From NCBI GenBank assembly GCA_007026445.1, contig VDMD01000016.1, forward strand, positions 496,001-560,000: 64,000 bases of DNA, written 5' to 3'. The number at the start of each line of letters is the position of its first letter. Position 1 is the stretch's first letter. The position numbers and the translations under genes are program-made. The stretch comes from Schizophyllum amplum (Eukaryota; Basidiomycota; Agaricomycetes; Agaricales; Schizophyllaceae). The notes beneath the pieces are model-generated. The model was given only the letters and a program-made list of their open reading frames with translations, was not told the DNA's origin and did no database searches. Of this stretch, positions 44,897-55,400 are shown piece by piece.

Positions 44897-45345
44897 GAGT
44901 TCAGCCAGAGTTCAAATCGCCCGGATCACTTATGACGAATTTCCTTTTCGGGCTATGAATGGGTGTCAGGCGACCCTCGCCCGATTCAAGAGCCATGTGT
45001 CCGTCCACTCTCGAGTGCTCGAGAAACGGCGCACGCAAGCCGCCGCGCCGAGGTACACACGACGACCGCATCGATAAAGGTCTCCGGCCTACGTCGCATA
45101 CATCAGCCGCTCATCGTCCCTTGAGAGCTCCATTAGACCCCGACGCCCTCCCCATGGCACCGGGGTCCCCACAGCGCGGTCCGCCCCCCGCCCCCTTTTC
45201 GCGGTTCACTGAGCTTAGCACCATCCTAGACGCGTTCAGTCTGACCGAGAAACGTTGCATGAGTAGAGGACGTCAAAGGTACACACCATCGCAGAAGCCG
45301 CAGGATGACGACTTTATCAGGGCAAGAGCAGGTGGACGCGGAGGT

Positions 45346-45530
45346 ACGAACGGGAATACGAACTCACGAACGGGAATTCACGTCTGACGAACGGGAATTC
45401 ACGTCTGATGAACGGGAATGCAAGTCTGCGGAACGGGAATGCAAGTCGTGCGGAACGGGAATTCAAGGTCTGCGGAACGGGAATACGAAGCTCTGAACGG
45501 GAATTCCAGGTCTTCGAAACGGGAATTCGC
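45346..45530. repeat. minisatellite, nine units of 20-22 bases
   Basis: Nine tandem units each begin GAACGGGAAT and continue with a variable half such as TCACGTCTGAC, GCAAGTCTGCG or ACGAAGCTCT. Units 2-4 are 21 bases, so a heptad-like frame stays open on both strands for a while; the later 22- and 20-base units break it. Several units contain GAATTC. I regard it as non-coding tandem repeat in the 1-kb spacer between the epimerase promoter and the THO gene. Confidence 0.8.
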
Positions 45531-45958
45531 CTGCGCGGCTGATGCGGGTTTCTCATGGCAAGGAACGGCGGCGCTTTGTGGCAGTGTGAAGCCTGTGGGT
45601 GGACCCGACTCGACTTGTGGGGCGCTCGAACGTTGCTGCAGCCAGACCGGCGACCGATGGCGGGATTGGAGGCTCCGGAACTTACCTGACAGACATAGTG
45701 CGCGATACGGCACGGATGACGGCGCGAGAAGGTTGACGCAACGGTGACATTACGGCCACACACCTTGAGATCGTTGCCCTTTGAGGCTGCTTGAGGGCCC
45801 AGCCCAAGTACTCGTCCTAACGGCGACGCTCCATCATGAACAGTCCGTTCGCGCCAGACCATCGGTAAATTCCGAAGTCGAACCTAGTCACGTGCTTCAA
45901 TCTCCGGAGAGGAATCCATTGTTCTGCAGTTGCGCGTCGCGTAAAGCACCAAGTTAAC

Positions 45959-48495
45959 CTACGCATCTACCTCCATCTTCGTCACCTCTGGTGCAACTGG
46001 CACAGGTACCGTATCCGAACCCCCCACTGGCGCCGAAGCAGCAACAGGCGCCGGACTCGCTGTCCTCGCATCCTCGTCGCGCCCCAGCGCCTTCGCCTTC
46101 TCCCTCTGCGACCTGATATAGTTCTGCCAGTCTTCCACCTCGTTCTTGCACGGCGCGGCCTGCACGCCCGCGAAGGAGCAGTACAGCGACGTGCGCACCG
46201 CGCGAAGGCCCAGCCAGTTCCAGCGTTCTTTGGCCTAGGAATTTCGTGTTAGTTTCGTTATTCATGGTTCGTATATACAGAAATAGCGCACCTGCTCGCT
46301 CTGCGTAATGACATGGTCGTTGATCGGTGGTGGTGGTGGTGCTGGCTTGGGAGGTTCCGCGTCTGGTTTGATCTCGGGCTTTGCTGGCTCGTCTACAGCA
46401 TCGGCTGTAATAGCCTCACTAGGCTCTGTGGGTGGCGGAGGTGCCGGCTTGGGCTGTTGTCTGCGTCGCATCTGCTCTAGCTGCCTAAGGCGCGTGTCGA
46501 TCCTCCTCTGTTCGAGCTGGGCCCTCCGCACCCAACTTTCCAGCTCCTCCTCCGGCTTAGTTTCTGCGGGCTCGCTAGGATAGTAAACTCAGTAAGCTCC
46601 TGCACGCAAAGTCGTGTATAACAAACAACGTACTCGTCCAGGCGCCCTTTCGCGAGATCCTCTATGCCTTCGTAGCCAAACTCCCACACTTCGGTAAGAG
46701 ACGCGGAACCATGGGAATGTTTCCACGGCGGCGGCTTCTGGTGCAGCGAGCTCCTCGCTCTTTTCGTGGCCTCGCGCAGCGATGTGATCCTGCGCTTCTC
46801 CCCGCTCAACGTGTTTACTTCTTCGAACCAAGGCTCCTTGTCGAACGGCGGACACATAATTGCCTTCCACGTCACCCAGTTCTTCTCGCGCTCGAGGATG
46901 ACAGCGACGGTGTCGGCGAAGATTCGCCCATTGGGCGTCGTCTGGCGCAACTCCTCCATTGCCTTGCGGTAGGTCTCGATCACCCAGCGCTCGTTGTCGG
47001 ATTCGAGGGTGAAGTCCATCTGGAGGCTGCGGTGTTTGACTTCGGCCTGCATAGCTGCTATGGCGGCTTTGGCGGTGGGGGTGAAGGTGAGGAGGTGGTG
47101 GAGGAGGACGAGGAGCTGGAGGAGGAATTGGCGGCGAAATTGCGTGTCGGCGATCTGGAGAAGGGAATGAGTGATGCGCTAAGATAGTCAAAGGTTGAAT
47201 AAACCTCAAGGTCCAAAAGGTCGGGACTTGTCAGGTACTTGGCGAAGAAGTACTCGGCGGAGTTGGCATCGGCGGAGATTTCTGGCTCGCGTTTGCGTTT
47301 GGCGGAACTGGCGCCAGACCGGCTACCCATCATCGCGCGTTCCTTCGCGGTGGCCTCCTTGATGACGGGCAAAATCTTGTTGACGCTCTCCCTGAACTTG
47401 GTCATCATTTCGGGGCCAGTGCCAAATAGTGGAGGTCGCGAGAAGGGCAGTTGAAGCGACCAGAATGTCTGGTACAAGTCTGCGAATGTCAGCGCGAGTG
47501 TCATTCTGTCGCAGGCGGACGTACCCGTCTTCTCCTTGGACAATTGTGCCGACTTCGACGCGTCCGCATCGACTTGCATCGCATTGTCTTCCTTCCTCTC
47601 GGGCTCAGACTGCTTCTGATGGTCGGTGTCCTCCATCTTCACATCCTCGTCCTCCTTCTCTTCCTTCGCCTCCGCCACTGCCTCCTCCTGCACTGGTGGC
47701 TCGAGGACCCCCTCCCAGACGGGCCCGTACTCCCCTCGCAAGTTCACGCCCGACTTGTCACTCATCGGGAAGGCCGAGCTCAAGTACGTCATGATGCGAC
47801 CGCAGAACTCAGTCGCGCCCGTTTTCGAGAGGCGCTTGAGCAACGCGTTGAGCATGCGGAGGAGCACGAGTCCGTTCTTGGGTGTGATGCCGCTGAGGAC
47901 GCGGGACGCGCGGGCCTGGAGCCAATCGAAGACGACGGAGCATGAGGCGGCAGTATGGGTTTCCAGCACGTCGTAGATGATGCCGTAGAACGACGAGTGT
48001 TCCCAGGCGTCTGTGACGAGGATGAGTGGGGATGTGAGATAGACTGTAATGGAGGACGCACCGAGTTCGAAGAAAGCTAACGCGATGTCGAGCCTGAGCT
48101 GCAAGCGTTCGTAGTAGTCTGTCTCTGGGTCCTTCAAAGCTTGGGCCTCTGTTGCCTGGATTACGGGTTAGAGCCTCGGGCAGCAGGTCGAAGAAGAGCA
48201 TGCGCACTGCAAGTTTCAAGCAATCTTGTTTAAGGAGGTATTCCCAGCGTCCCTTGCGGTTCTCCGATGTGCCCTCTCCGCGTGTAGAGTCAAGCATCTG
48301 CTGGACAGCGCTCCTGATATCATCCTGAGTGACTGGTGAAGGCAGCGCGTCCAACAGCTGGTCTAGGTGCGCGCGGCGAACCATGCTGAGCTGTTGTGAG
48401 GAACGTCTTGTCGTCAAAGACGTTGCAGATTCGATGAAGCCAGAGGTGTGGTAGGCCTTGATGAATGTGGGGGGCGTGGCAGTCGGAGAGAACAA
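45959..48495 (-). CDS. THO complex subunit 1 (Hpr1/THOC1-like)
   Basis: Member of the THOC1 family, which couples transcription to mRNA export and limits R-loops in the nucleus. Segments: LDQLLDALPSPVTQDDIRSA, DPETDYYERLQLRLDIALAF, VFDWLQARASRVLSGITPKN, GLVLLRMLNALLKRLSKTGA, EFCGRIMTYLSSAFPMSDKS, an acidic/Lys-rich linker (about residues 290-330), FWSLQLPFSRPPLF, SAEYFFAKYLTSPDLLDLE, RQFLLQLLVLLHHLLTF and NWVTWKAIMCPPFDKEPWFE, with a Pro-rich tail ending KMEVDA. A seeming frame change near 48165-48216 is fully explained by a 52-base intron (GTGCGC, branch CTAAC, CCAG). Start placed at the first Met; a later Met (48384) is possible. Divergent from the gene at 48611, 115 bases apart. Confidence 0.85.
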
Positions 48496-48610
48496 AGCAT
48501 CAAGTGGTTGTTGTCTGTTTGCGCATCTTTCTGCGACGGACCGACGTACCGACGAACAATGGCACGACCGAATGCGGCATCCTGCTTTCTCATCGCGCCG
48601 TCATCTCGTC

Positions 48611-48949
48611 ATGGCTGAGGGCGCCAACGGCTCACAACGCACGAGCGACGCCGCTACTGGAACCAATGGCGCCGAAGCTCAGACTAATGGCACCTCCAAC
48701 TCTGTGAACGGCGATGTTGCCAAGCTTGCCGCGCTCATTGCCGGCACGAACACAGGCTCGTCTGAGGATACCATCTCCGAGCACGATCTTGGACGGCTCT
48801 TGGCGCAGCTCGATGACGCACACGGGATTGCGCAGGGGATGGAGAGCAAGCTCGACAGCATGCTCGAACATCTCGATGAACTGCTCGGTACTCTGGAAGC
48901 ACCCGCGAATGCGACTACACAGCAGACTACAGATGCAACGAGCAAGTAA
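48611..48949 (+). CDS. small coiled-coil protein, 112 aa
   Basis: Single exon. The first ~40 residues are Asn/Gly/Thr-rich and disordered. Residues ~55-95 (LGRLLAQLDDAHGIAQGMES, then KLDSMLEHLDELLGTLE) form a strong heptad pattern. The size and single short coiled coil would fit a subunit of a small trafficking or chromosome complex (BLOC-1-like or similar), but I cannot assign it. The start is the ATG at 48611, where composition changes; the frame upstream is open without looking coding. It shares a 115-base divergent promoter with the THO subunit gene. Confidence 0.7.
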   Translation: MAEGANGSQRTSDAATGTNGAEAQTNGTSNSVNGDVAKLAALIAGTNTGSSEDTISEHDLGRLLAQLDDAHGIAQGMESKLDSMLEHLDELLGTLEAPANATTQQTTDATSK

Positions 48950-49353
48950 GGGAAGCAGACATATTGTGTTCATCTCGAGAATGAATCTGCGACAGGTGCG
49001 TAGTAGCTGGATCTCTGTCGCAACCGAACTGACTCTCATGTTGGCCTGAAGCTGTTGTAAAATGCATATAGTCGCTTTTGTTCGCATATGTGCGCCCAAG
49101 TCAGGAGCGAGGACGGTTCACCCGACGCAGCTGCACTTTGTCTGTCGAAGCCAGGCGCTGTGTCCAGAGGTCGTCGCTGCACATACCAAGACTCCGATCC
49201 GTGCTTAAGCTTGTAACTCATGGGCCTGTACTCGCGACATCAATCGTTGGAGGGACAAAGCCCTACATCTACCACCACGCGCATCTGTATCTTACATCGA
49301 AACAACAAAGTCTATGAAGTCTTGGCCGAAAGTCATCGCTGCATCACAGAACC

Positions 49354-52029
49354 TCACAGAACGTCGTACAGCTGCGTCTTGGGCACGGCTTCCGCGTACG
49401 CCCTTTTCTGCAGACGCACATGCGTCGCTTGCTCGAAAGCGTAGGCTTTTTGCACTCGTCAGCGTTCTGACCAGCCAGCACAATGAATTCGACGCACCAT
49501 AAGACAGCAGCTGTGCCTCCGTCCACTCCGTTGAGGCGAACGTCAACCCGTGCGGCTTGCCAGGGTACGGGCTAACAGTCAAGGTGAGCATCACACAATG
49601 GGTAACCTTCAGAAAGACTCTTACTCGTAAATTCTGCGCAGGTGTCCCGTCAGCACGTATCTCATTCCCGAGAATCTGATCACTCACATGTTGCTGTAGT
49701 TCGACGGCGGAACAGTAGCAGTGTTAAGGTAGGGCGTCGCCACGGTATCATCCGGGAGGAATCTGCAATAGACAAGTTAGGACTGGGATCGTCAACCACG
49801 CTCGACGCTCGAAGGACGCACCCCATCGGCACCGTCACTTGCGGGAACATCGCCTTGTACCATCCCGCGTTCTGCGGGCTCGGGAAGACGAAGGCAGAGA
49901 CGTTGTACTTGGCCTTCGTGTCGTGAATGATTTGCTGCGCGGTGAACGTGTCGTTGGAGACGATGGCGAGGTAGGACGCGTTGGCGCGCGAGTAGGGAAG
50001 CGCGGCCTCCATCCTGCGTTAGAAGTTAGTCATGGCAGTCACGGTTATGGACAGCCGACAGAAGCACGACTTACCGAGACATAGACTCGTATGTAGGCTG
50101 GCGATTCTAGGTGAGCGGATGTCTACAAAGACGGTTGGCCACAAAATGCTTACCGGCATCTCCAGCTCGGGGTGGTCGTAGTTGAACGCGATGAGCTGCT
50201 CGAGGGAGCGCACACCAGATGGGTTGCTATAATGCGTACAGGTGAGCACGTTCAGCCGAACATCACGAGCAATGTGCCACATACTCAAGCAGTCCCTCAA
50301 AGTAAGCCTCAAGCTGCCACTTGAAATCTGCGCCGTAGGTCGACGCGCGCCCGTCGCTAATTGATATTAGCCCTCAAGCTCAGTATCTAACGGGCGGCAC
50401 ACGCACTCGAACCAAAGCAAGCTGTCGATGTCCGTGATGTTCGCGTCCACGATCTCCGCGCCCAGGGACTTCAGCACCTCGAGCGCGTTGTAGAAGATCG
50501 GGTTAAGGCTCTCCCTGCACGTCCCTCGTGTCAGCTTCCGCCCCAACACAGCTCCCTTCGAACGCAGGCACTCACGGAAGGCCATTACCACCAGCTGCCG
50601 CCGCGCCGCTGTAGCCGATCTTCTCCCAAGGGACACCGAGGCGCACGCCGCGCAGGGCGTGCTTCGAGAGGCCGGCGGTGTAGTCGGGCAGCGGTTCCGG
50701 CTGGGCCAGGGTCCAGTTGTCCCAGCGGCTTCAGGGAAGGTCAGTCTGGCTGCTAGACGGCGCGACGGATGGCAGACGTACTCGGGCCCGGCGATCACGT
50801 TGAGGAGGTGGGCGGCGTCGGTGACGGTGCGCGCGTGCGGGCCGGCGGTGTCTGTCGAATGTGAGTGGACGTTCATGTAGGCCCTTCGGTGGTTAACGAC
50901 GTACCGTAGTGCTCTGTGATGGGGACGACTGGGGGTAGACGGTGGTCAGAAGGACGTCGGCTACCGGGCTACGAGAGTCGACCTACGTCCAGCGCGAGAG
51001 ACGAGCCCGACGGTCGGGCGGACACCGACAAGGTTGTTGTACGACGCGGGATACACGACGCTGCCCGCGGTGTCCGTACCTCTGGGTGGAGTGTCAGCGA
51101 TGAGTGCGAAGGACGAAGGATTACACGCACAGTGCGCCGGCGGAGAGACCGATGGCTGTGGCGACCGCGCTGCCTGACGAGCTGCCACCGGGCATGCCCT
51201 GCGGGTAATATGGGCTGTAACACTTGGGTGATGTGAGTGACGCAAGTTCAGGAGACGGGACACATAGGCAACGCGTACCTGACCACCGACGGCGGACCAT
51301 CCTGAGGCGAAGGTCAACTTCGAGTCGAGGAAGCAAGACCTTTTGATGAGGCTTACCGTTGGGAACGATACCTCGCCAGGCGCTGTACAGATGTTAGTAT
51401 CTTCGACCTCTGAGTAAGATGAGATACTCACGCAAATTGCGACAGGTTGGCCTTGCCGAGTATGATGGCGCCCGCCTTTTTCAGCTTCTCGATGGTGTAC
51501 GCATCACGCTGGACGTGAGTGTTGATCAACGCATAAGAACCGCTTCGCAAGAGGTCAATAACGATATTCCGGTATATGCTCTTGAAGAAATTGCTCACGC
51601 AGTCGTGTTCATTCCATCCTCGTACTGCGTGTCGTAATTGTCCTTCACCACAAAGGGCAGGCCGTGCAGTGGGCCGAGCGCCTTGCCGTGCTTGCGGAGC
51701 TTGTCCGCGTGCGCAGCAGCATCCAGCGCGACGGGGCTCGTCTGGATGATGGCGCTGAGGTTCGCACCCTGCTTGTTGACCTCCTCAATGCGTGCAAAGT
51801 ACGCCTGCGTGTTCGTGTCAGCGTCATTGCACGCCGTATGTGCCCGGTCGCTCCTTACCTTGACCAGGTCCACGCTGGTGTAGTGTCCCTTGTCCAGCCC
51901 GTGCTGCAGCTCCGCGAAGGTCGCCTCGTACAGGTCGGGGAGGTCATGATGGCGCGGCGTCTGTAGGAACTCGCCAAACGCAGACGCGACGAGGATGGAC
52001 GCGATGAGAGCGCACGTCGGGAACAACAT
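49354..52029 (-). CDS. secreted amidase-signature family hydrolase
   Basis: An N-terminal signal peptide (MLFPTCALIASILVASAFG) precedes an amidase-signature enzyme. LHGLPFVVKDNYDT holds the catalytic Lys; GMPGGSSSGSAVATAIGLSA supplies the cis-Ser; GTDTAGSVVYPA follows and carries the nucleophilic Ser; then PTVGLVSRA, DTAGPHARTVTDAAHLLNVI and SLGAEIVDANITDID. C-terminal exons give KPHGLTFASTEW and AYAFEQATHVRLQKRAYAE, ending QLYDVL with the stop at 49354-49356. More than ten introns, one of them inside the final FEQAT region. It would hydrolyse an extracellular amide; substrate unknown. No frameshift found along the exons traced. Confidence 0.83.
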
Positions 52030-52108
52030 TGCCGTCGATACCGAAGGACGTCACAAGCGGAGGTGTCGTCGACTAAGGGCACCAAGCTGCTCACGACGGC
52101 GGTCTCGT

Positions 52109-52116
52109 ATTTTATA
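52109..52116 (-). promoter_or_regulatory. TATA box inside a short palindrome, amidase promoter
   Basis: The minus strand reads CTCGTATAAAATACGAG, so TATAAAAT is centred in a 7-base inverted repeat (CTCGTAT/ATACGAG). It lies about 80 bases before the amidase ATG. Promoter use is inferred from position and sequence. Confidence 0.45.
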
Positions 52117-52543
52117 CGAGGCGCATCGGGAATGCGTGCCGACGTCGAGATAAGGAAACGGTATGATAAGACTGTTCGAGGGCGCCGAGAGCCGCCTCAA
52201 TGTCGGAAAACGTGCCTCAGGGGGCGGGACGGAGAGATGCTAGTTCATCTTCGCACCGGACCACTAATACCTTGGCCATAAATGTCTTACGTGGCGATGT
52301 TTACGCGATGAAGCACTCTTTGAGGCAAGTCAGGAACATTGTACTTGCGAGTCTCTGAGCTGCCACGGTACTCTTTCTCTGTCGAGTGCGTGCGTTGTCG
52401 TGAACGGCATACATATGGAAGTCGTACATACATGGAATCGACCAAAAAATACAATCAGCTTGAAAGACCCGTGAAATGAAAGAAAGAAAAAGAAGATTGC
52501 AGTAAACTACCCCCGTCGACAGCACCCGCCGGCAATCCGCCGG

Positions 52544-53415
52544 CTAGTAATAAAGGCCGTACAAGAGCAAAGGCAACATCAGGGCCAGGACCGACGTCAT
52601 GACGTGACTATGAGTACGCGACAGTGCACCGTTGGAATCATCGCTGGCAGTTGACGCGGGTGGCGCCACTGATCGCGTAGGCGTCGAGGAGGAGGTGATG
52701 GTGAGCTTTACGGTACTTGTGCTACTTGTGCTGTCGCCGCTGGACTCAGAGGAGGATGCGCCTGTGGCCGTGTTGGTCATGGTCGTCTCGCCGGGCCTCG
52801 TACTCGCGCTCGTCGTCGCGCTGTCTCCGCCCGAGTCTGAGGATGCCTCCGTGACGAGCGTCGTCTGCACGGCCGTGCTAGTCACAACTGTGTCGAATGT
52901 CGTGGAGGTTACAGTGATACCAGAGGTAACCGTGGTGCGCGTCACAGATCCGGCGCGCGTCGTGGTCGTGTCGGAAGTCGTCGCGTGTGCGCTGGTCATT
53001 GTCGTCGTGCCTGTTCGTGTTTGTGAATCGGAGGTCGTTGAGTTACTCGTAGATGTAGACGTGGCTGTATGCGCATTGGCCAGCATTCAAGATGCCAAAG
53101 AAGGTCGACGTACCAGCCTCACAAAGGAACTCGAGAACGTAGTCCACGACGTCCTGCTCATCTAGGTCGCAAGAATGCACGGAGCATTGCTGAATTTCCG
53201 GAGAGAATGACCGCGATGAGCAGAGACATTCAAGGTCGATCCTAAAAAGAATGAGTCGCGCGACGGGATAAAATGTGGGATAAAGCGCACCTGGACCCGC
53301 AGCCGGACACGCTTACGGCACGATCGGCGCAATCGTCCGCGCAGTTAGGCAAGCCTTCGAGTTGCGCGAAAATCCCCGCGGTTGCGAGTAGCAGTACATA
53401 GATCTCTCTCCTCAT
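52544..53415 (-). CDS. CFEM-domain GPI-anchored wall protein, 257 aa
   Basis: Three exons, 53291-53415, 53114-53241 and 52544-53064, total 774 bases and join in frame. Signal peptide MRREIYVLLLATAGIFAQLE. Then an eight-cysteine CFEM domain: LPNCADDCADRAVSVSGC, IDLECLCSS, IQQCSVHSC, and VLEFLCEA, with the conserved acidic residue before CxC. The remaining ~170 residues are almost wholly Ser/Thr, consistent with heavy O-glycosylation. The C-terminal hydrophobic tail (MTSVLALMLPLLLYGLYY) after a small-residue site looks like a GPI-attachment signal. Family members are surface proteins linked to haem/iron capture, adhesion or development; which applies here is unknown. Confidence 0.85.
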
Positions 53416-54197
53416 CACTGCGCGTTGAGTAAAACGTGAGGGCGAGAAAGTCAAGGCAAGAGGCAAGTCCCGAGAGAGGCATGGCACGTCGCAGGCAAAT
53501 TGGCAGACCGCTGAAGAAGATTTCGGCGGTTCAGAAGCGTCGAACCCGGTACTTGCTGGGCCATAAGACCACGCTAGCACGCGCTCCGGAAATACTGACC
53601 AATCAGCGGAGGAAGAGGATCCGCTCGTCGACAGAATGGCAGGTAAGCTCTTCTCAGCCGCACGTGAGTGCATGGAACGGGATCGGGGCCATGGCAGAAG
53701 TTGAGGCGCCCGTCGTTGAGAGCGATGGATTTCGGCACCTGGGCTGTAGAGTCGCAGAGGTTGCGTGCCCTTTGATTGTCAAGCCTTAGAGCTGTCCTTG
53801 TCAGAGGTCAGCTGCCCGTAGTACCCGCCTGATCTCATAGAAAAAACTTGGGTAGCGAGAGAAGGTGATGATGAGGTCTTGATTCATCCCAAGTGTGCTT
53901 CATGAAGCCGCTATCTCGTCCTCTTGATTCGACAAGTCTGCACATGTGCATGAGCGAGCACCGACAACGGTGACTGCCGTGATAACGGAAGAAAGCACGT
54001 TAGCCTCCGCTTCGGCAAACGCCGATGCGTGACTTCATGTCGGAGACGAACAATGGAACAGACAATGGACGGCAACAACAGTGGGAAAATGAGCACCGCT
54101 CGGACCGAGATCATGATATAGCGCCTTCGATACGGGTCTATTGTGACCTTGCCACCCACCATCATCGCCACCAAAGCCAGTCAGCCCGCTCATTGGC

Positions 54198-54426
54198 ATG
54201 TCGACCACAGTGAACGCTCAGGCTTCCGCGTCGAATCCGGAGTCCGTCGAGGAGGAAGTCTATATTGGTATGTCTCTGCAAAGGCAGTGAGATGAAAACA
54301 GGCCGCTAAAGCCCCTGATTACTTCAGAGACCATTATTCAAGCGCAAGTTATGGCCGACTCTTCAGGCTGGGTGAGTACGGCGACCGCCATCAGACATTT
54401 TGCGTAAACATTCCCAGGCGTTGTGA
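54198..54426 (+). CDS. candidate spliced micro-gene, 40 aa
   Basis: Exons 54198-54267, 54328-54371 and 54418-54426 make 41 codons. Both introns look textbook: 60 bases GTATGT ... CTGATTACTTCAG, and 46 bases GTGAGT ... TTCCCAG. The peptide begins MSTTVNAQASASNPESV, is acidic in the middle (EEEVYIETIIQAQ) and ends SGWAL. There is no signal peptide, no membrane segment and no CaaX end, so it is not a mating pheromone precursor. The good splice signals are the only support; a chance structure remains possible. Confidence 0.35.
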
Positions 54427-54478
54427 GCGCCTCCAGCCTGCGCGCCTGCTTGCGAGGTAGCGCCCGACCTCCTAAGAC

Positions 54479-54640
54479 GCTCTAAGGGCTTGGGACCACA
54501 TGCTAAGGTCATCCCAAGGCTGGGGGGGACATCCTAAGGTTGTGCTAAGGCTGGGAGGAACATGATAAGGACATACCAATGCTGGGAGGAGCCTGCTCAG
54601 TACAGACCAAGTGCGGGACATGCCTGAGCATGTCCCCCGG
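54479..54640. repeat. degenerate ~31-base tandem repeat, about five units
   Basis: Units of 31-32 bases begin (C/T)AAGGCTGGG and carry ACATGCTAAGG in the second half; the last two are strongly diverged. It follows the micro-gene candidate by about 50 bases. Related AAGG-containing sequence recurs around 58210-58260 on the other strand. Confidence 0.55.
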
Positions 54641-55029
54641 GGTCCTGTCAAGGTCGTCGCAATGCTCGAGGTGGCCTCGAACTTCGACGTGACAAGGGTC
54701 ACCGAGCGTGACTTCGCGCGTCGCGCCACAGACCGCGCCGATTTCGTTGATCTCCTGCGAGCTGTAGGTGACATGGTATAATCTTCAGTATACAGCTATA
54801 AGTAGATGAATGGATCACGGAAAATGAGAGATAAACGTCGGTATCGTTATGCTCATCTACCGGAGCAGCCCCTCCGATGTCTACTCATCAGGGCGCCGCG
54901 CCGATGCCCATCCATTACATTTTCGTCTCTTCGACCCTCGCCTCCTCCACGCACATCCTGCCCTTCCCACTCCTTCGCCCCTTGCCTCCTTTAGGCGCGA
55001 AACAGGCGTGTTGACGTCGACAGCGAGGT

Positions 55030-55400
55030 TAGATTCAACATATGTCGCGGTCAGGTCGCGGTTGGATTTGAGGCGTGTCGCGCCCCGGATCGAAGAGCTT
55101 GATCATGGTCAGGGTTAAAGACGTGTGTCGTGGTCGGAGGCGAGGTCGGGGTCGAGGGTGAGGTCGAAGGCGAGCCTGTGGCAGGCGACCGTCGAAGGCG
55201 GAAGCAACGTCGAGAGAGAAAAGGCGAGCTCTATGCCGAAGCCGAGCGACGGCGACCTCGGCGTCGAAGGGCGAAGGGGTCAACATCGCAGGCGACCGGC
55301 GGTGAGGTCAAAGGCGAGATCGAAGGCGAAGGCGAGGGAGGGGCGATGTCGAGGTCGCGGTAGGGGTCGACGTTGGAGGCGACCGACGTCGAAGGTTTGA
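55030..55400. repeat. low-complexity GAGGTCG/GAAGGCG hexamer-rich tract
   Basis: A G-rich stretch built from imperfect six-base steps (GAGGTC, GGGGTC, GAAGGC). The six-base period keeps several frames open on both strands, which creates open frames without protein-like content. No gene is called. Confidence 0.6.

Noticed and set aside
45346..45530. CRISPR-like array
   Set aside because: Units are contiguous with no unique spacers and the organism is a fungus; it is a minisatellite.
48165..48216. Apparent frameshift in the THO subunit 1 gene
   Set aside because: A 52-base GT-AG intron with CTAAC branch site restores the frame exactly.
54198..54426. Mating-type pheromone precursor
   Set aside because: Size is right but the C-terminus lacks a CaaX motif and no receptor gene is nearby.
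55130..55400. Basic repeat protein encoded by the GAGGTCG tract
   Set aside because: Several frames are open simultaneously because of the six-base period, which argues for low-complexity DNA rather than coding.
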